Assembly (NCBI GenBank): GCA_041552135.1
Contig: JBFELL010000117.1
Coordinates: 1-8,864 of the forward strand
Source of the DNA: SZUA-186 sp041552135
GTDB lineage: Bacteria; Pseudomonadota; Gammaproteobacteria; UBA9214
Direction of reading: 5' to 3'
Length of the DNA stretch: 8,864 bases
Below the pieces are notes generated by a model. That model saw only the letters and a program-made list of their open reading frames with translations. It did not search any database and was not told the origin of the DNA. Position numbers and translations under genes: made by a program. Shown here piece by piece: positions 1 to 6,731 of this stretch (position 1 is the first letter of the stretch; each line of letters starts with the position of its first letter).

Positions 1-195
1 GATAATCGCCGCACTGAAGCCAAAAATTGCCAGCAGTGCAACATAGCTGCTCCCGCCCCCCAGCCCGACAGAGGAATAGGCCAGCGCCACCAGAAAAAAC
101 ACCGTGACAATGACATAAGGCGATATGAAGACTTCGGCCAGAATCGCTTCTCCAGCATCAGGGGTGCGACGGACGGTACGGACTTGATTGTACAC
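1..195 (-). CDS. TSUP / TauE-SafE-family membrane carrier, N-terminal part
   Basis: The minus-strand frame is open from the window edge to an in-frame TGA near 246. It encodes a hydrophobic segment (PYVIVTVFFLVALAYSSVG) followed by GLGGGSSYVALLAIFG. This resembles the first transmembrane helix and Gly-rich loop of TSUP carriers (sulfite exporter TauE/SafE, DUF81), in which Y-S-S-V-G-x-G-G is typical. The family exports or imports small sulfur or organic anions across the inner membrane; the substrate cannot be told. The C-terminal part lies outside the window. The start is uncertain because the frame has no ATG. GTG at 195 is the only standard start, but it adds about 22 polar residues and has no well-placed ribosome site. 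A GGAG at 153-150 lies 5 nt before an ATT (144) and 8 nt before a CTG (141), and either would give a normal-looking N terminus. Family call fairly sure; start unsure. Confidence 0.7.
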   Translation of the reverse strand, partial: MYNQVRTVRRTPDAGEAILAEVFISPYVIVTVFFLVALAYSSVGLGGGSSYVALLAIFGFSAAII

Positions 196-258
196 GCCCC
201 GTCGGGCATGTCGCTCACCCTCCTTCGCCCGGCCTGCCGCACTTCACACCACCCGCCC

Positions 259-353
259 AAACAAAGGGGACAGATTTATTTTTAAACAAAGGGGACAGAT
301 TTATTTTTCGCATCGAAAATAAATCTGTCCGCTTTGTTTTGTCCCCTTTGTTT
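259..353. repeat. Quasi-palindromic repeat element, GGGGACAGATTTATTTT type
   Basis: Two perfect head-to-tail 25-bp copies lie at 259-283 and 284-308, with core GGGGACAGATTTATTTTT. After a short loop comes an inverted copy at 316-339, which pairs with 284-307 over 24 bp with one mismatch (292/331). A partial inverted copy at 340-353 matches 259-272. The whole would fold into one long hairpin. A weaker echo, CCCCCTTTGCTCG, follows at about 364-376. From memory, repeats with this core are common in proteobacterial intergenic DNA and near IS200-like, REP-associated tyrosine (Y1) transposases. No such gene is in the window, so this would be a non-autonomous or leftover copy. The repeat structure is directly visible; the transposase link is recalled, not tested. 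Confidence 0.85.
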
Positions 354-414
354 GCTCGTGTGTGCCCCCTTTGCTCGAAGGCCGCCTCTGCAGCGGAGTT
401 ATCCGATGACGGGG

Positions 415-819
415 TCAATGCTGCCAGACGGCAAATCCCTGTTCGCGCAGCCAGTCGGCCAGCGCGGCTTCCTTTGCCGCATCGTCCAGTCCCTCGCCGT
501 CAAACCCCTCGATGAGTTCCAGTGCCAGCTCGATGCCGTACTTGCGCGGGTACTTGCTGCTGCGGTAGCCGGCCCGGTGCTGCTCGAAGCGATCGCCCGG
601 TGCGTGGATGGTGATCCCGACATACACGCAGGGCATGCCCTCGCGGTATCCGGGGTTCTCCTGGCGGAAATCCCGGTCCCAGAGCACCTCGGGGTCCAGT
701 GTTATGACATAGAGATTGCGACGCTTTTTCTTTCGCGCTGCGGCGCGGGCCTTTTTCTGCCACTGCAGGATCTTGCGATCCCGTTCGAGGTCATCCATGT
801 CTTGCAGCAAGCGCGGCAT
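415..819 (-). CDS. Small GIY-YIG-like hypothetical protein
   Basis: This encodes about 134 residues from ATG 819. A basic, probably helical N terminus (QKKARAAARKKKRRN) is followed by YVITLDPEVLW, then CVYVGIT, P-x-x-R and a downstream H (RFEQH), and an acidic segment near the C terminus (KEAALADWLREQG). The order of a YV-I strand, YVG-T and R..H resembles the GIY-YIG nuclease fold (GIY ... YIG-T ... R). A short family of standalone proteins with similar N-P-x-Y...P-C-V-Y-V-G segments exists and is usually left as hypothetical. Nuclease activity is not shown; the presumed catalytic Glu would be in the EAALADW stretch. The frame extends to TTG 831, and ATG 798 is a third option; none has a clear ribosome site. 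The gene lies about 60 bp from the repeat element at 259-353. The opposite-strand frame over the same region looks like a shadow. Confidence 0.65.
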   Translation of the reverse strand: MPRLLQDMDDLERDRKILQWQKKARAAARKKKRRNLYVITLDPEVLWDRDFRQENPGYREGMPCVYVGITIHAPGDRFEQHRAGYRSSKYPRKYGIELALELIEGFDGEGLDDAAKEAALADWLREQGFAVWQH

Positions 820-1038
820 TGCCCCGGGCAATGAATTGTCCGGCCGGCAGCGGCGGTGACAGGTTTCTGGAAGACATCTTCACGGCAACAGGTATCGTCT
901 GCTCGCTGGAATGTGTGGCGCAGTACAATGATGGCTTATAGTAGACGCAAACAGATCCCGGCACCACTGACCATACGACGCCCCCGGACACGAGGCCACC
1001 GGGATTATGTCCCCCTTCCCGCGCGAGGCCATACCATC

Positions 1039-1548
1039 ATGTTCAACCGCTACACCCTGATTGCCCTGGTCGGCCTGGTCGTGCTGGCCGGCCTGTTGCT
1101 GCTACGCACCGGCGAGGTGGACGTGATACTGGCGCAACTGCAACAGCTTCGCGAGCAGGCCGGCATCACCGCGCCGGAAAGCGGCATCGAGCAACTGGCC
1201 AGGGCCAACCGGATTGCCGGATTCTTCAGCGAGTCAACGCTCTTCGACCTGGGCAATGCCGGCCATGGCACGACGGCCATTGCCAGCCGGCAGGAACTCA
1301 TTCGTCAAATCATCATGCTGCGCGCCAGGCTCGCCTCGCTGGAACTCGACCTGCAGGAGGTGCAGGTGCACATCGACGGCGACACGGCCCGGGTGCAGGC
1401 GACGGGCAGCGCCCTCGGCTCGCTCACCGGGCAACAGGGACAGTTTCTGGAAATTCACAGCGGTATCATCACGCTGGCGAAAGAAAACGGCGACTGGCTC
1501 ATCACCGGCGCCACGCACCTGCAGGATGAACGGCTAAGGGAACGCTGA
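1039..1548 (+). CDS. Membrane-anchored, possibly NTF2-like protein of unknown function
   Basis: The protein has 169 residues. Residues 4-22 form one hydrophobic helix (YTLIALVGLVVLAGLLLL), so it is probably an inner-membrane anchor with the rest in the periplasm. The body has a helical part (residues 28-60, 82-104) and then alternating strands ending LEIHSGIITLAKENGDWLI. The pattern of helix, charged loop and final strands with G-x-W resembles NTF2/SnoaL-like domains, which serve as enzymes or binding modules. This fold call is tentative. The start at 1039 fits a GAGG at 1025-1028 and puts the hydrophobic helix at the N terminus. The same frame is open back to 856, but the extra residues look like non-coding sequence. 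A TATAGT at 937-942 could be a -10 box, but no good -35 accompanies it. The stop is 2 bp before the amidohydrolase ATG, so the two are probably translated together. Confidence 0.75.
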   Translation: MFNRYTLIALVGLVVLAGLLLLRTGEVDVILAQLQQLREQAGITAPESGIEQLARANRIAGFFSESTLFDLGNAGHGTTAIASRQELIRQIIMLRARLASLELDLQEVQVHIDGDTARVQATGSALGSLTGQQGQFLEIHSGIITLAKENGDWLITGATHLQDERLRER

Positions 1549-1550
1549 TC

Positions 1551-2408
1551 ATGCCTCCGGCCATAACAGTTACTGCGGCCATCTTGCTGTGCGCGCTACT
1601 GGCGTTCGGAACAGGCCTCGCGCCTGCCGGCACACCCGGCGATGACCGTTCATTGTTCGATACTCACCTGCATTACAGCGCATCTGACTCAGGCGCCTAC
1701 AACCCGTCAGCGATCATTGCCATCCTCGACCGCAATGGTGTATCGCGCGCTGTCGTCACCGGCACACCACCGGAACATGCCGGCGATCTGTTCCGGCATG
1801 CCCCGGCGAGGATCGTGCCCTTCCTCGGCGTCTACCGGCATCCTGCCGAGAAGGAGACGTGGCACCGGGATACTGCCCTGCCCGCCCATGTCGCGGCACA
1901 GCTTGCCACCGGGAGCTGGCGTGGCATAGGCGAACTGCACCTGTTTGCCGGAAACCGTCACAGCCCTGTGTTCCGCCAGCTGGTCCGACTGGCCGTGCAG
2001 CGCGATCTGCCCCTGCTACTGCACTGCGACCCGGCCGTGATCGACAGCCTGTACGATCACTCACCCGATGCAACCGTGATCTGGGCGCATGGCGGCGCCT
2101 ATCCCTGGCCGCCGTTGATCCGCGACTACCTGGAACGCTATCCGGAGCTCTACGTTGACCTGTCCGTACGCGATGCCCGCATCGCTCCCGGCGGGACGCT
2201 GGACCCTGCCTGGACGCCTCTGCTGCTGGAACACGCCGACCGCTTCCTGATCGGTGTGGATACCTTCAGCACCCGTCGCTGGCAGCAGTTTGACGCCGTG
2301 ACCCGGGAGATTCGCGGCTGGCTGGAACAACTGCCCGAGGATGTAGCGCAGCGCATCGCACAGCGCAATGCCGAAGAGCTGTTTGCTAAACGAAATGACG
2401 CGCCCTGA
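1551..2408 (+). CDS. Exported amidohydrolase-2-like metal-dependent hydrolase
   Basis: The protein has 285 residues. Residues 4-27 look like a Sec signal peptide (hydrophobic core ILLCALLAFGTG, then A-P-A-G), so the enzyme is likely periplasmic. The mature part has the hallmarks of the amidohydrolase_2 TIM barrel: D-T-H-L-H (H39, H41) on strand 1, G-x-G-E-L-H (E128), L-L-L-H-C-D (H158), W-A-H-G-G (H180) and G-V-D (D237). These are the expected metal ligands and the catalytic Asp of the superfamily. It would hydrolyse or decarboxylate a small substrate; which one cannot be read from sequence. Relatives such as ACMSD and other amidohydrolase_2 enzymes are mostly cytoplasmic, so a secreted form stands out. 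The ATG lies 2 bp after the upstream stop. AAGGGA at about 1536 may serve as ribosome site, with translational coupling likely. Confidence 0.85.
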   Translation: MPPAITVTAAILLCALLAFGTGLAPAGTPGDDRSLFDTHLHYSASDSGAYNPSAIIAILDRNGVSRAVVTGTPPEHAGDLFRHAPARIVPFLGVYRHPAEKETWHRDTALPAHVAAQLATGSWRGIGELHLFAGNRHSPVFRQLVRLAVQRDLPLLLHCDPAVIDSLYDHSPDATVIWAHGGAYPWPPLIRDYLERYPELYVDLSVRDARIAPGGTLDPAWTPLLLEHADRFLIGVDTFSTRRWQQFDAVTREIRGWLEQLPEDVAQRIAQRNAEELFAKRNDAP

Positions 2409-2716
2409 TTCGCCGCATCGGTCCTGAGGATATGTGCGGCTTATCAGCCTGCAACTTCATTCAACCCTTCGAGGAAGAATAACGGTGGTGAGGCACAAGC
2501 AATGCAATCGCTTGGCGCCTGCATATACTGACCCGCACTCTGCCTGTCCCCTGCAGACGATAGGCAGACCGGTTCATCATGCTAGTGCCCGCACCAGGGC
2601 GTGCGGCGCTCCGAGCTTCGCGATCTGCAGGATCCATAACTGCAGGGTGAACGTACTCACGCGACAACACGCGATACATCCCCTATCATTCCTGCACAAA
2701 ACCACAGGGAGACCCC
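2409..2716. other. 308-bp intergenic region with stem-loops
   Basis: I see no convincing gene here. A plus-strand frame from 2434 runs through the gap into the flavoprotein gene in another frame and has no family features. Three short inverted repeats are visible: GCCGCA/TGCGGC (2412-2417 and 2435-2440), TCTGCCT/AGGCAGA (2539-2545 and 2562-2568) and CCGCAC/GTGCGG with a 6-nt loop (2589-2606). None is followed by a T-run, so none is a standard intrinsic terminator. Nothing else stands out except the promoter at 2661-2689. Confidence 0.5.
2661..2689 (+). promoter_or_regulatory. Putative sigma70-type promoter for the FMN reductase gene
   Basis: GCGACA (2661-2666, 4 of 6 matches to the -35 consensus) and TATCAT (2684-2689, 5 of 6 matches to -10) are separated by exactly 17 bp. 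Transcription would start about 20 bp before the ATG at 2717. The ribosome site AGGGAGA (2706-2712) fits that leader. Spacing and distance are ideal, but short motifs occur by chance. Confidence 0.45.
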
Positions 2717-3331
2717 ATGAAAATTTCCATCATCAGCGGCAGCCATCGCAATCCTTCACAAAGCGAGAAGGTCGCCCGGCACATCGAGCAGACCCTGCAG
2801 GCCGAGCACACCGGTCTGGAAACCTGGCTGTATACACTGGCCGACAATCCCTTGCCCCTGTGGGACCAGACGCTATGGGAGGACAGCGCGGAATGGAACG
2901 AGCGCCTCGCACCGCTGAAACAGGAACTGTCATCCAGCGATGGCTACGTCATCGTGGCACCGGAGTGGCATGGCCAGGTACCGGCGGGGCTGAAGAACTT
3001 CTTCCTGCTCTTCAACCGCTTCGAGCTGGGACACAAACCGGCACTCATCGTCACGGTATCCAGCGCCGATGGCGGCGCCTACCCGGTCGCGGAGCTGCGC
3101 ATGAGCAGCTACAAGAACAACCGCCTCTGCTATATCCCCGAGCACGTGATCGTGCGCCATGTCGAGAAGGTCCTGAACGGGAGCGAAGAGGACAATGACA
3201 GCGGCGCGGATGCCTATTTCCGCGAGCGCATCAGCTGGGCGCTGGGCATCCTGGCCGGCTATGCCGCCGCCCTCAAACCCCTGCGCGAGAACGTGCAGAT
3301 CCACCACGACAGGTTCGGCAACGGCATGTAA
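2717..3331 (+). CDS. NAD(P)H-dependent FMN reductase-like flavoprotein
   Basis: The protein has 204 residues and a flavodoxin-like fold. The N-terminal strand and phosphate-binding loop are I-S-I-I-S-G-S-H-R-N-P-S-Q-S (residues 3-16), the FMN phosphate site of the NADPH-dependent FMN reductase family. The second signature is V-I-V-A-P-E-W-H-G-Q-V-P-A-G-L-K-N (residues 78-94), matching the usual P-E-Y-N-x-x-x-P-x-x-L-K-N. A third loop at 113-122 (TVSSADGGAY) sits where the family contacts the isoalloxazine ring. It would pass electrons from NAD(P)H to FMN or a bound substrate such as a quinone or azo compound in the cytoplasm. Length is normal. The ATG has a good ribosome site AGGGAGA (2706-2712) 4 nt upstream. 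W-H in place of Y-N in the second motif is a small divergence. The exact substrate is unknown. Confidence 0.85.
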   Translation: MKISIISGSHRNPSQSEKVARHIEQTLQAEHTGLETWLYTLADNPLPLWDQTLWEDSAEWNERLAPLKQELSSSDGYVIVAPEWHGQVPAGLKNFFLLFNRFELGHKPALIVTVSSADGGAYPVAELRMSSYKNNRLCYIPEHVIVRHVEKVLNGSEEDNDSGADAYFRERISWALGILAGYAAALKPLRENVQIHHDRFGNGM

Positions 3332-3451
3332 GCGCAAACGGTGCTTCCTCCCCGGACTATTCCCTGCCATTCAGGAAGATACGGCCTGCCGCGCAGACGG
3401 GGCACACCGCAGCCGGGGTGCCGCACCTGCGACCGGCGGAAGCGGCCGGGA

Positions 3452-3472
3452 ACCCTGCCCGGCGGCCAGGGT
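3452..3472. other. GC-rich stem-loop before the LON-domain gene
   Basis: ACCCTG (3452-3457) pairs with CAGGGT (3467-3472) across a 9-nt loop in the 180-bp gap between the flavoprotein and LON-domain genes. No T-run follows, so a terminator role is doubtful. A weaker GGCAC/GTGCC pair lies slightly upstream. Confidence 0.3.
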
Positions 3473-3511
3473 CGAATGGGTCAGGCCCAACGATAGCCGG
3501 ACGGACGGATC

Positions 3512-4168
3512 ATGACATACACACCCTTCATGGCGGGTTTTGACCAGTTGCCGGAGACGCTGCCGATATTCCCGCTGCCCGGTGCCGTGGTCATGCCGGG
3601 CGCCGACCTGCCACTGAATATCTTCGAGCCGCGTTACCTCAACATGGTGGCGGACGCCATGAGCAGCCATCGCATGTTCGGCATGATGCAGCCCGACCCC
3701 TCGAAGCCGGACCAGCCGGAGGCCGTGTACCACACCGGCTGTGGCGGGCGCATCACCGCCTACCAGGAAACCGGCGATGGCCGCATTGAACTGGTACTCA
3801 CCGGCGCCTGTCGCTTCAACATCCGGCAGGAAATGTCCAGCACCCGGGGCTACCGGCTGGTAGTGCCTGACTGGGAGCCCTACCGGACGGATTACGAAGA
3901 GCCGCTCAACGGGGCAGTCGAACATCATGACCGCCTGATCTACCTGCTGAAAAACTATTTCAACGCCACCCAGCTCGATACCGACTGGAAGACGGCGCTG
4001 ACTATCCCGCCGGACCGCCTGGTCAATACACTCACCACCCTGCTGCCGCTGGGCAGCCTGGAAAAACAGGCCATCCTCGAGGCCATCACACCCCAGGACC
4101 GCGTCGACACCCTGATCAGTGCCCTCGAGATGCAGGTCCACGAGACGCACACCACACCCCGACACTGA
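3512..4168 (+). CDS. Standalone LON substrate-binding-domain protein
   Basis: The protein has 218 residues. It opens with L-P-I-F-P-L-P-G-A-V-V-M-P-G (about residues 17-30), then L-P-L-N-I-F-E-P-R-Y (33-42), the signature of the N-terminal substrate-binding (PUA-like) domain of Lon protease. There is no AAA+ or Ser-Lys protease part, so this is the short, single-domain type widespread in proteobacteria. It has no signal peptide and should be cytoplasmic. The family is thought to bind proteins or peptides; its role in cells is poorly defined. The later part (residues 130-210) is helical, as in the second half of the Lon N domain. ATG 3512 is preceded by a purine-rich GGACGGACGG, a passable ribosome site. 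A second Met six codons later (3530) is possible but has no ribosome site. Confidence 0.88.
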   Translation: MTYTPFMAGFDQLPETLPIFPLPGAVVMPGADLPLNIFEPRYLNMVADAMSSHRMFGMMQPDPSKPDQPEAVYHTGCGGRITAYQETGDGRIELVLTGACRFNIRQEMSSTRGYRLVVPDWEPYRTDYEEPLNGAVEHHDRLIYLLKNYFNATQLDTDWKTALTIPPDRLVNTLTTLLPLGSLEKQAILEAITPQDRVDTLISALEMQVHETHTTPRH

Positions 4169-4220
4169 AGGACAGCCCCCGTCCGTCGCGCAATACCCGC
4201 ATCCATGTCCTAAGCTTTAT

Positions 4221-4236
4221 AAAGGGGTGACAGATT
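4221..4236. repeat. Possible degenerate half-copy of the 259-353 repeat
   Basis: AAAGGGGTGACAGATT equals the repeat core AAAGGGGACAGATT with TG inserted after the G run. It sits in the short gap before the CapA-family gene, directly after a 10-bp palindrome CTTTATAAAG (4215-4224) that overlaps it. Fourteen matching bases around an insertion may be chance; I list it because the core is distinctive. Confidence 0.3.
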
Positions 4237-4257
4237 CAAGGCAGGGTCGTGTCCGCC

Positions 4258-5478
4258 ATGAAACGCAGGCAATTCATCAGGCAAGCCATAGCCACATCGC
4301 TGGCTGCTGCCCTGGCCGCACCGAAGCACGCCATGGCAGGACCTCCCGGGGCTGCGCAACGGCACGATGGTGACACGATCACGCTGTTCCTGGCCGGCGA
4401 TGTCATGACCGGGCGCGCCATCGACCAGGTGCTGCCCCATGCCGGCAGCCCACGCATTTTCGAACCCTACAGCAGCTCGGCCCTGGACTACCTGCGTCTG
4501 GCCGAGCGGGCCAGCGGCGCGATCCCGCGTCCGGTGGACTTCGACTATATCTGGGGCGAGGCATTGGCCGTTCTGTCTGCCGCCGCACCGGCGGCACGCA
4601 TCATCAACCTCGAAACCGCCGTGACTCGCCGCGGCCAGCCCTGGCCGCGCAAGGGCATCCAGTACCGCATGCACCCGGACAACATTCCCTGTCTGACGGC
4701 CGCGGCAATCGATTGCTGCGTACTGGCCAACAACCACGTGCTGGACTGGGGTTATCCGGGCTTCGAAGAGACCCTGGACAGCCTGTCCGGCGCGGGATTG
4801 TCTGTTGCCGGTGCAGGACCGGACCTCGAATCGGCGCAGGCACCTGCCACGCTGGCGCTGCCCGGCGACGGTCGGCTACGAGTGCTGGCCTGCGGCCTGC
4901 AGAACAGCGGCATACCCGCAGCCTGGGCAGCGACTGCCGCGCGGCCGGGCGTCAACCTGCTGCCCGATCTGTCCCGGGCGACGGTGAGTCGCATCAGTGC
5001 GGCCATCGCAGCCCGCCGGAAGCCCGGCGACATCGTCATGATCTCGATCCACTGGGGGGGCAACTGGGGCTACGAAATCCCGCCCGATCACCGGCGTTTC
5101 GCTCACGCACTGATCGACGCCGCCGCTGCGGACATCGTGCATGGCCACTCATCGCATCACCCGATCGGTATCGAGGTGTACCGGGGGAGACCCATTATGT
5201 ACGGTTGCGGCGACCTGATCGACGACTACGAAGGCATCAGCGGCCACGCCAGCTACCGCCATGACCTCGCCCTGCTCTACCTGGTGACACTCGATCGCGG
5301 CACGGGCGAGCTGCGGCGCCTGGAGATGGTCCCGATGCAGCGCAGCAGATTCCGCCTCGTCCATGCCAGCGCCGGTGACAGGCAGTGGCTGCAACGGGTG
5401 CTCGACCGGGAATGCCGGCAGCTGCAGGCACGGGTGGCCGGATCCGGCAATGACACATTGCAGCTGCAATGGCGCTAG
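4258..5478 (+). CDS. Tat-exported CapA-family (PGA_cap) protein
   Basis: The protein has 406 residues. The N terminus M-K-R-R-Q-F-I followed by a moderately hydrophobic Ala-rich stretch and A-M-A is a twin-arginine signal peptide, so a folded protein is probably exported to the periplasm. The mature part has the CapA/PGA_cap metallophosphatase-like motifs: L-A-G-D-V-M-T-G-R (D48), N-L-E-T-A (117-121), A-N-N-H-V-L-D-W-G (157-165), H-W-G-G-N-W-G-Y-E (265-273), H-G-H-S-S-H-H-P (295-302) and Y-G-C-G-D-L-I-D-D-Y. CapA of Bacillus takes part in poly-gamma-glutamate capsule synthesis, but family members without capB/capC nearby, as here, have unknown roles. I prefer ATG 4258 to GTG 4249: CAGGG (4242-4246) is 11 nt from the ATG but only 2 nt from the GTG, and the later start puts the RR motif at the very N terminus. 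Confidence 0.85.
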   Translation: MKRRQFIRQAIATSLAAALAAPKHAMAGPPGAAQRHDGDTITLFLAGDVMTGRAIDQVLPHAGSPRIFEPYSSSALDYLRLAERASGAIPRPVDFDYIWGEALAVLSAAAPAARIINLETAVTRRGQPWPRKGIQYRMHPDNIPCLTAAAIDCCVLANNHVLDWGYPGFEETLDSLSGAGLSVAGAGPDLESAQAPATLALPGDGRLRVLACGLQNSGIPAAWAATAARPGVNLLPDLSRATVSRISAAIAARRKPGDIVMISIHWGGNWGYEIPPDHRRFAHALIDAAAADIVHGHSSHHPIGIEVYRGRPIMYGCGDLIDDYEGISGHASYRHDLALLYLVTLDRGTGELRRLEMVPMQRSRFRLVHASAGDRQWLQRVLDRECRQLQARVAGSGNDTLQLQWR

Positions 5479-5513
5479 GGCAGCGTGCCGGCGCGATCAG
5501 CCCGACAAGCCTT

Positions 5514-5530
5514 CGCGGCAGGAGACCGCG
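5514..5530. other. Short stem-loop between convergent genes
   Basis: CGCGG (5514-5518) and CCGCG (5526-5530) flank a 7-nt loop in the 53-bp gap between the convergent CapA-family and aspartic protease genes. It could help end transcription from either side, but the stem is short and there is no T-run. Confidence 0.25.
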
Positions 5531-5531
5531 T

Positions 5532-6728
5532 CTACGGTGCGCTGTCGCGCCCCTGCAGCGACAGGCGCAGCAGCGACCGGTTCTGGTCGATGAAGAACTG
5601 GAAGTGCCGCAGGAAATTCATCCCCAGCAGGCCGTCGATATCCGTCCGGTTGCCGAGGTCGAGCACGCCGATCTCGAGATGCGGGACCTGCCACTCACCC
5701 ACTGACAGGGTGTCGATACGATATATCGGCGCACGTACCCGGCCATTCGCCGTACTGAATACACCGGTCCGGCCGGTGTCGCTGTAGCGGATGCCGCGCT
5801 GCCCGAGCGCCGCCGGTGTCACGATCGTCATCGAGGCGCCCGTGTCGATGAGCAGGTTCAGGCTGCGGCCCCTGCCGGGCGCGGCCTCGACCAGGAAGTG
5901 ATTGCCGCGGCGCTGCAGCGGGATACCGGCGACCCCGGCAGCCGGCGCTGCCGCCTCATCCGTGCGGTCGGCAAGACGGTGCTGCAGCTGCACGAGCATG
6001 GACGTGACCTGCGCACCATGCACCGGGTCATGTGCCACCAGTTGCAGTGAACGCAGCGCCGCACCCGTGTCGCCGAGCGCCAGCTGCGCACCGGCAAGCC
6101 CGATGAAATGTTCTGCATGGTCGGGCTCGAGCTGTGTCAGGTGCTGGTAGAGTTCCAGCAGGCCGGCCTGGTCGCCGCCGTCGTGCAGCACCTTCGCCTC
6201 CCCGCTGGCCAGTACACGGATGCGCCGCGTCAGTCGCGAGCGTGTCTCCGGATCCCATGCATGGCCCCTTGCCTCGTAGAGTCGATCGATCGCCGCACGC
6301 CCGTCACCCATGCCGTAGCTGACCTCCGCCAGCAGCGCGCGCACCTCGACATCGCGCCAGGCGGCCACCAGCAGGCGCTGCAACAGCGCCTCTGCCGGCA
6401 CGTAGCGCTGCTGCCCGAGCAGTTCCCGCGCATGGCCGAGCAGCTGTTCTCTGGCGAGCTGCGCGCCGGCCTCGTCCGCCCGTCGCGCCAGTGCCTCGTA
6501 GTATCCGACGGCGTCATCAAACTGACCGGCAGACAACAGCGTCTGCAGCACATCGACCGGTGCGTCAACAGCGACGGGCAAGCCCCGGGGCGGTGGCGTG
6601 TCGTCGAGCGGCCCTGCCGGTGCCTGCACAACCGGCGCGACCGGCCCATGCCCCCAGCGCTCATGGGAATACCAGCCGAGCAACCAGCCGGCTATCAGCA
6701 GCCCCAGAGCCGCGAGCAGCGTACGCAT
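5532..6728 (-). CDS. Membrane-anchored TPR and retropepsin-like aspartic protease
   Basis: The protein has 398 residues. Residues 4-20 form one N-terminal hydrophobic helix (LLAALGLLIAGWLLGWY), most likely an uncleaved anchor with the rest in the periplasm. A Pro-rich linker (30-55) leads to a helical repeat region at about 57-250 with TPR-like pairs such as A-G-Q-F-D-D-A-V-G-Y-Y and L-G-D-T-G-A-A-L. The C-terminal domain has N-L-L-I-D-T-G-A-S (D295), the catalytic motif of clan AA retroviral-type aspartic proteases, and I-D-G-L-L-G-M-N-F-L (364-373), the conserved late motif of the bacterial family. One catalytic Asp means it should act as a homodimer. The substrate is unknown. ATG 6728 lies 3 bp after the stop of the M16 peptidase gene, so both are probably on one transcript. 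No strong ribosome site is visible, which suggests coupling to the upstream gene. Confidence 0.88.
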   Translation of the reverse strand: MRTLLAALGLLIAGWLLGWYSHERWGHGPVAPVVQAPAGPLDDTPPPRGLPVAVDAPVDVLQTLLSAGQFDDAVGYYEALARRADEAGAQLAREQLLGHARELLGQQRYVPAEALLQRLLVAAWRDVEVRALLAEVSYGMGDGRAAIDRLYEARGHAWDPETRSRLTRRIRVLASGEAKVLHDGGDQAGLLELYQHLTQLEPDHAEHFIGLAGAQLALGDTGAALRSLQLVAHDPVHGAQVTSMLVQLQHRLADRTDEAAAPAAGVAGIPLQRRGNHFLVEAAPGRGRSLNLLIDTGASMTIVTPAALGQRGIRYSDTGRTGVFSTANGRVRAPIYRIDTLSVGEWQVPHLEIGVLDLGNRTDIDGLLGMNFLRHFQFFIDQNRSLLRLSLQGRDSAP

Positions 6729-6731
6729 GCG

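Noticed and set aside
259..353. CRISPR array
   Set aside because: The copies are directly abutting and inverted, with no spacers of regular length and no cas genes.
334..834. 166-codon plus-strand frame
   Set aside because: It starts inside the repeat element, lies antisense to the GIY-YIG-like gene and shows no family motif. Long antisense frames are expected at this GC content.
856..1038. Upstream extension of the membrane-anchored gene to ATG 856
   Set aside because: The added residues are polar, Arg-rich and low in family character, and would bury the hydrophobic anchor in mid-protein. ATG 1039 has a ribosome site.
2434..3198. 254-codon plus-strand frame
   Set aside because: It overlaps the flavoprotein gene in another frame, and its sequence is Arg- and Pro-rich with no recognisable motif.
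3371..4165. 264-codon minus-strand frame opposite the LON-domain gene
   Set aside because: The plus-strand frame carries a clear LON-domain signature; the minus frame does not resemble a known family.
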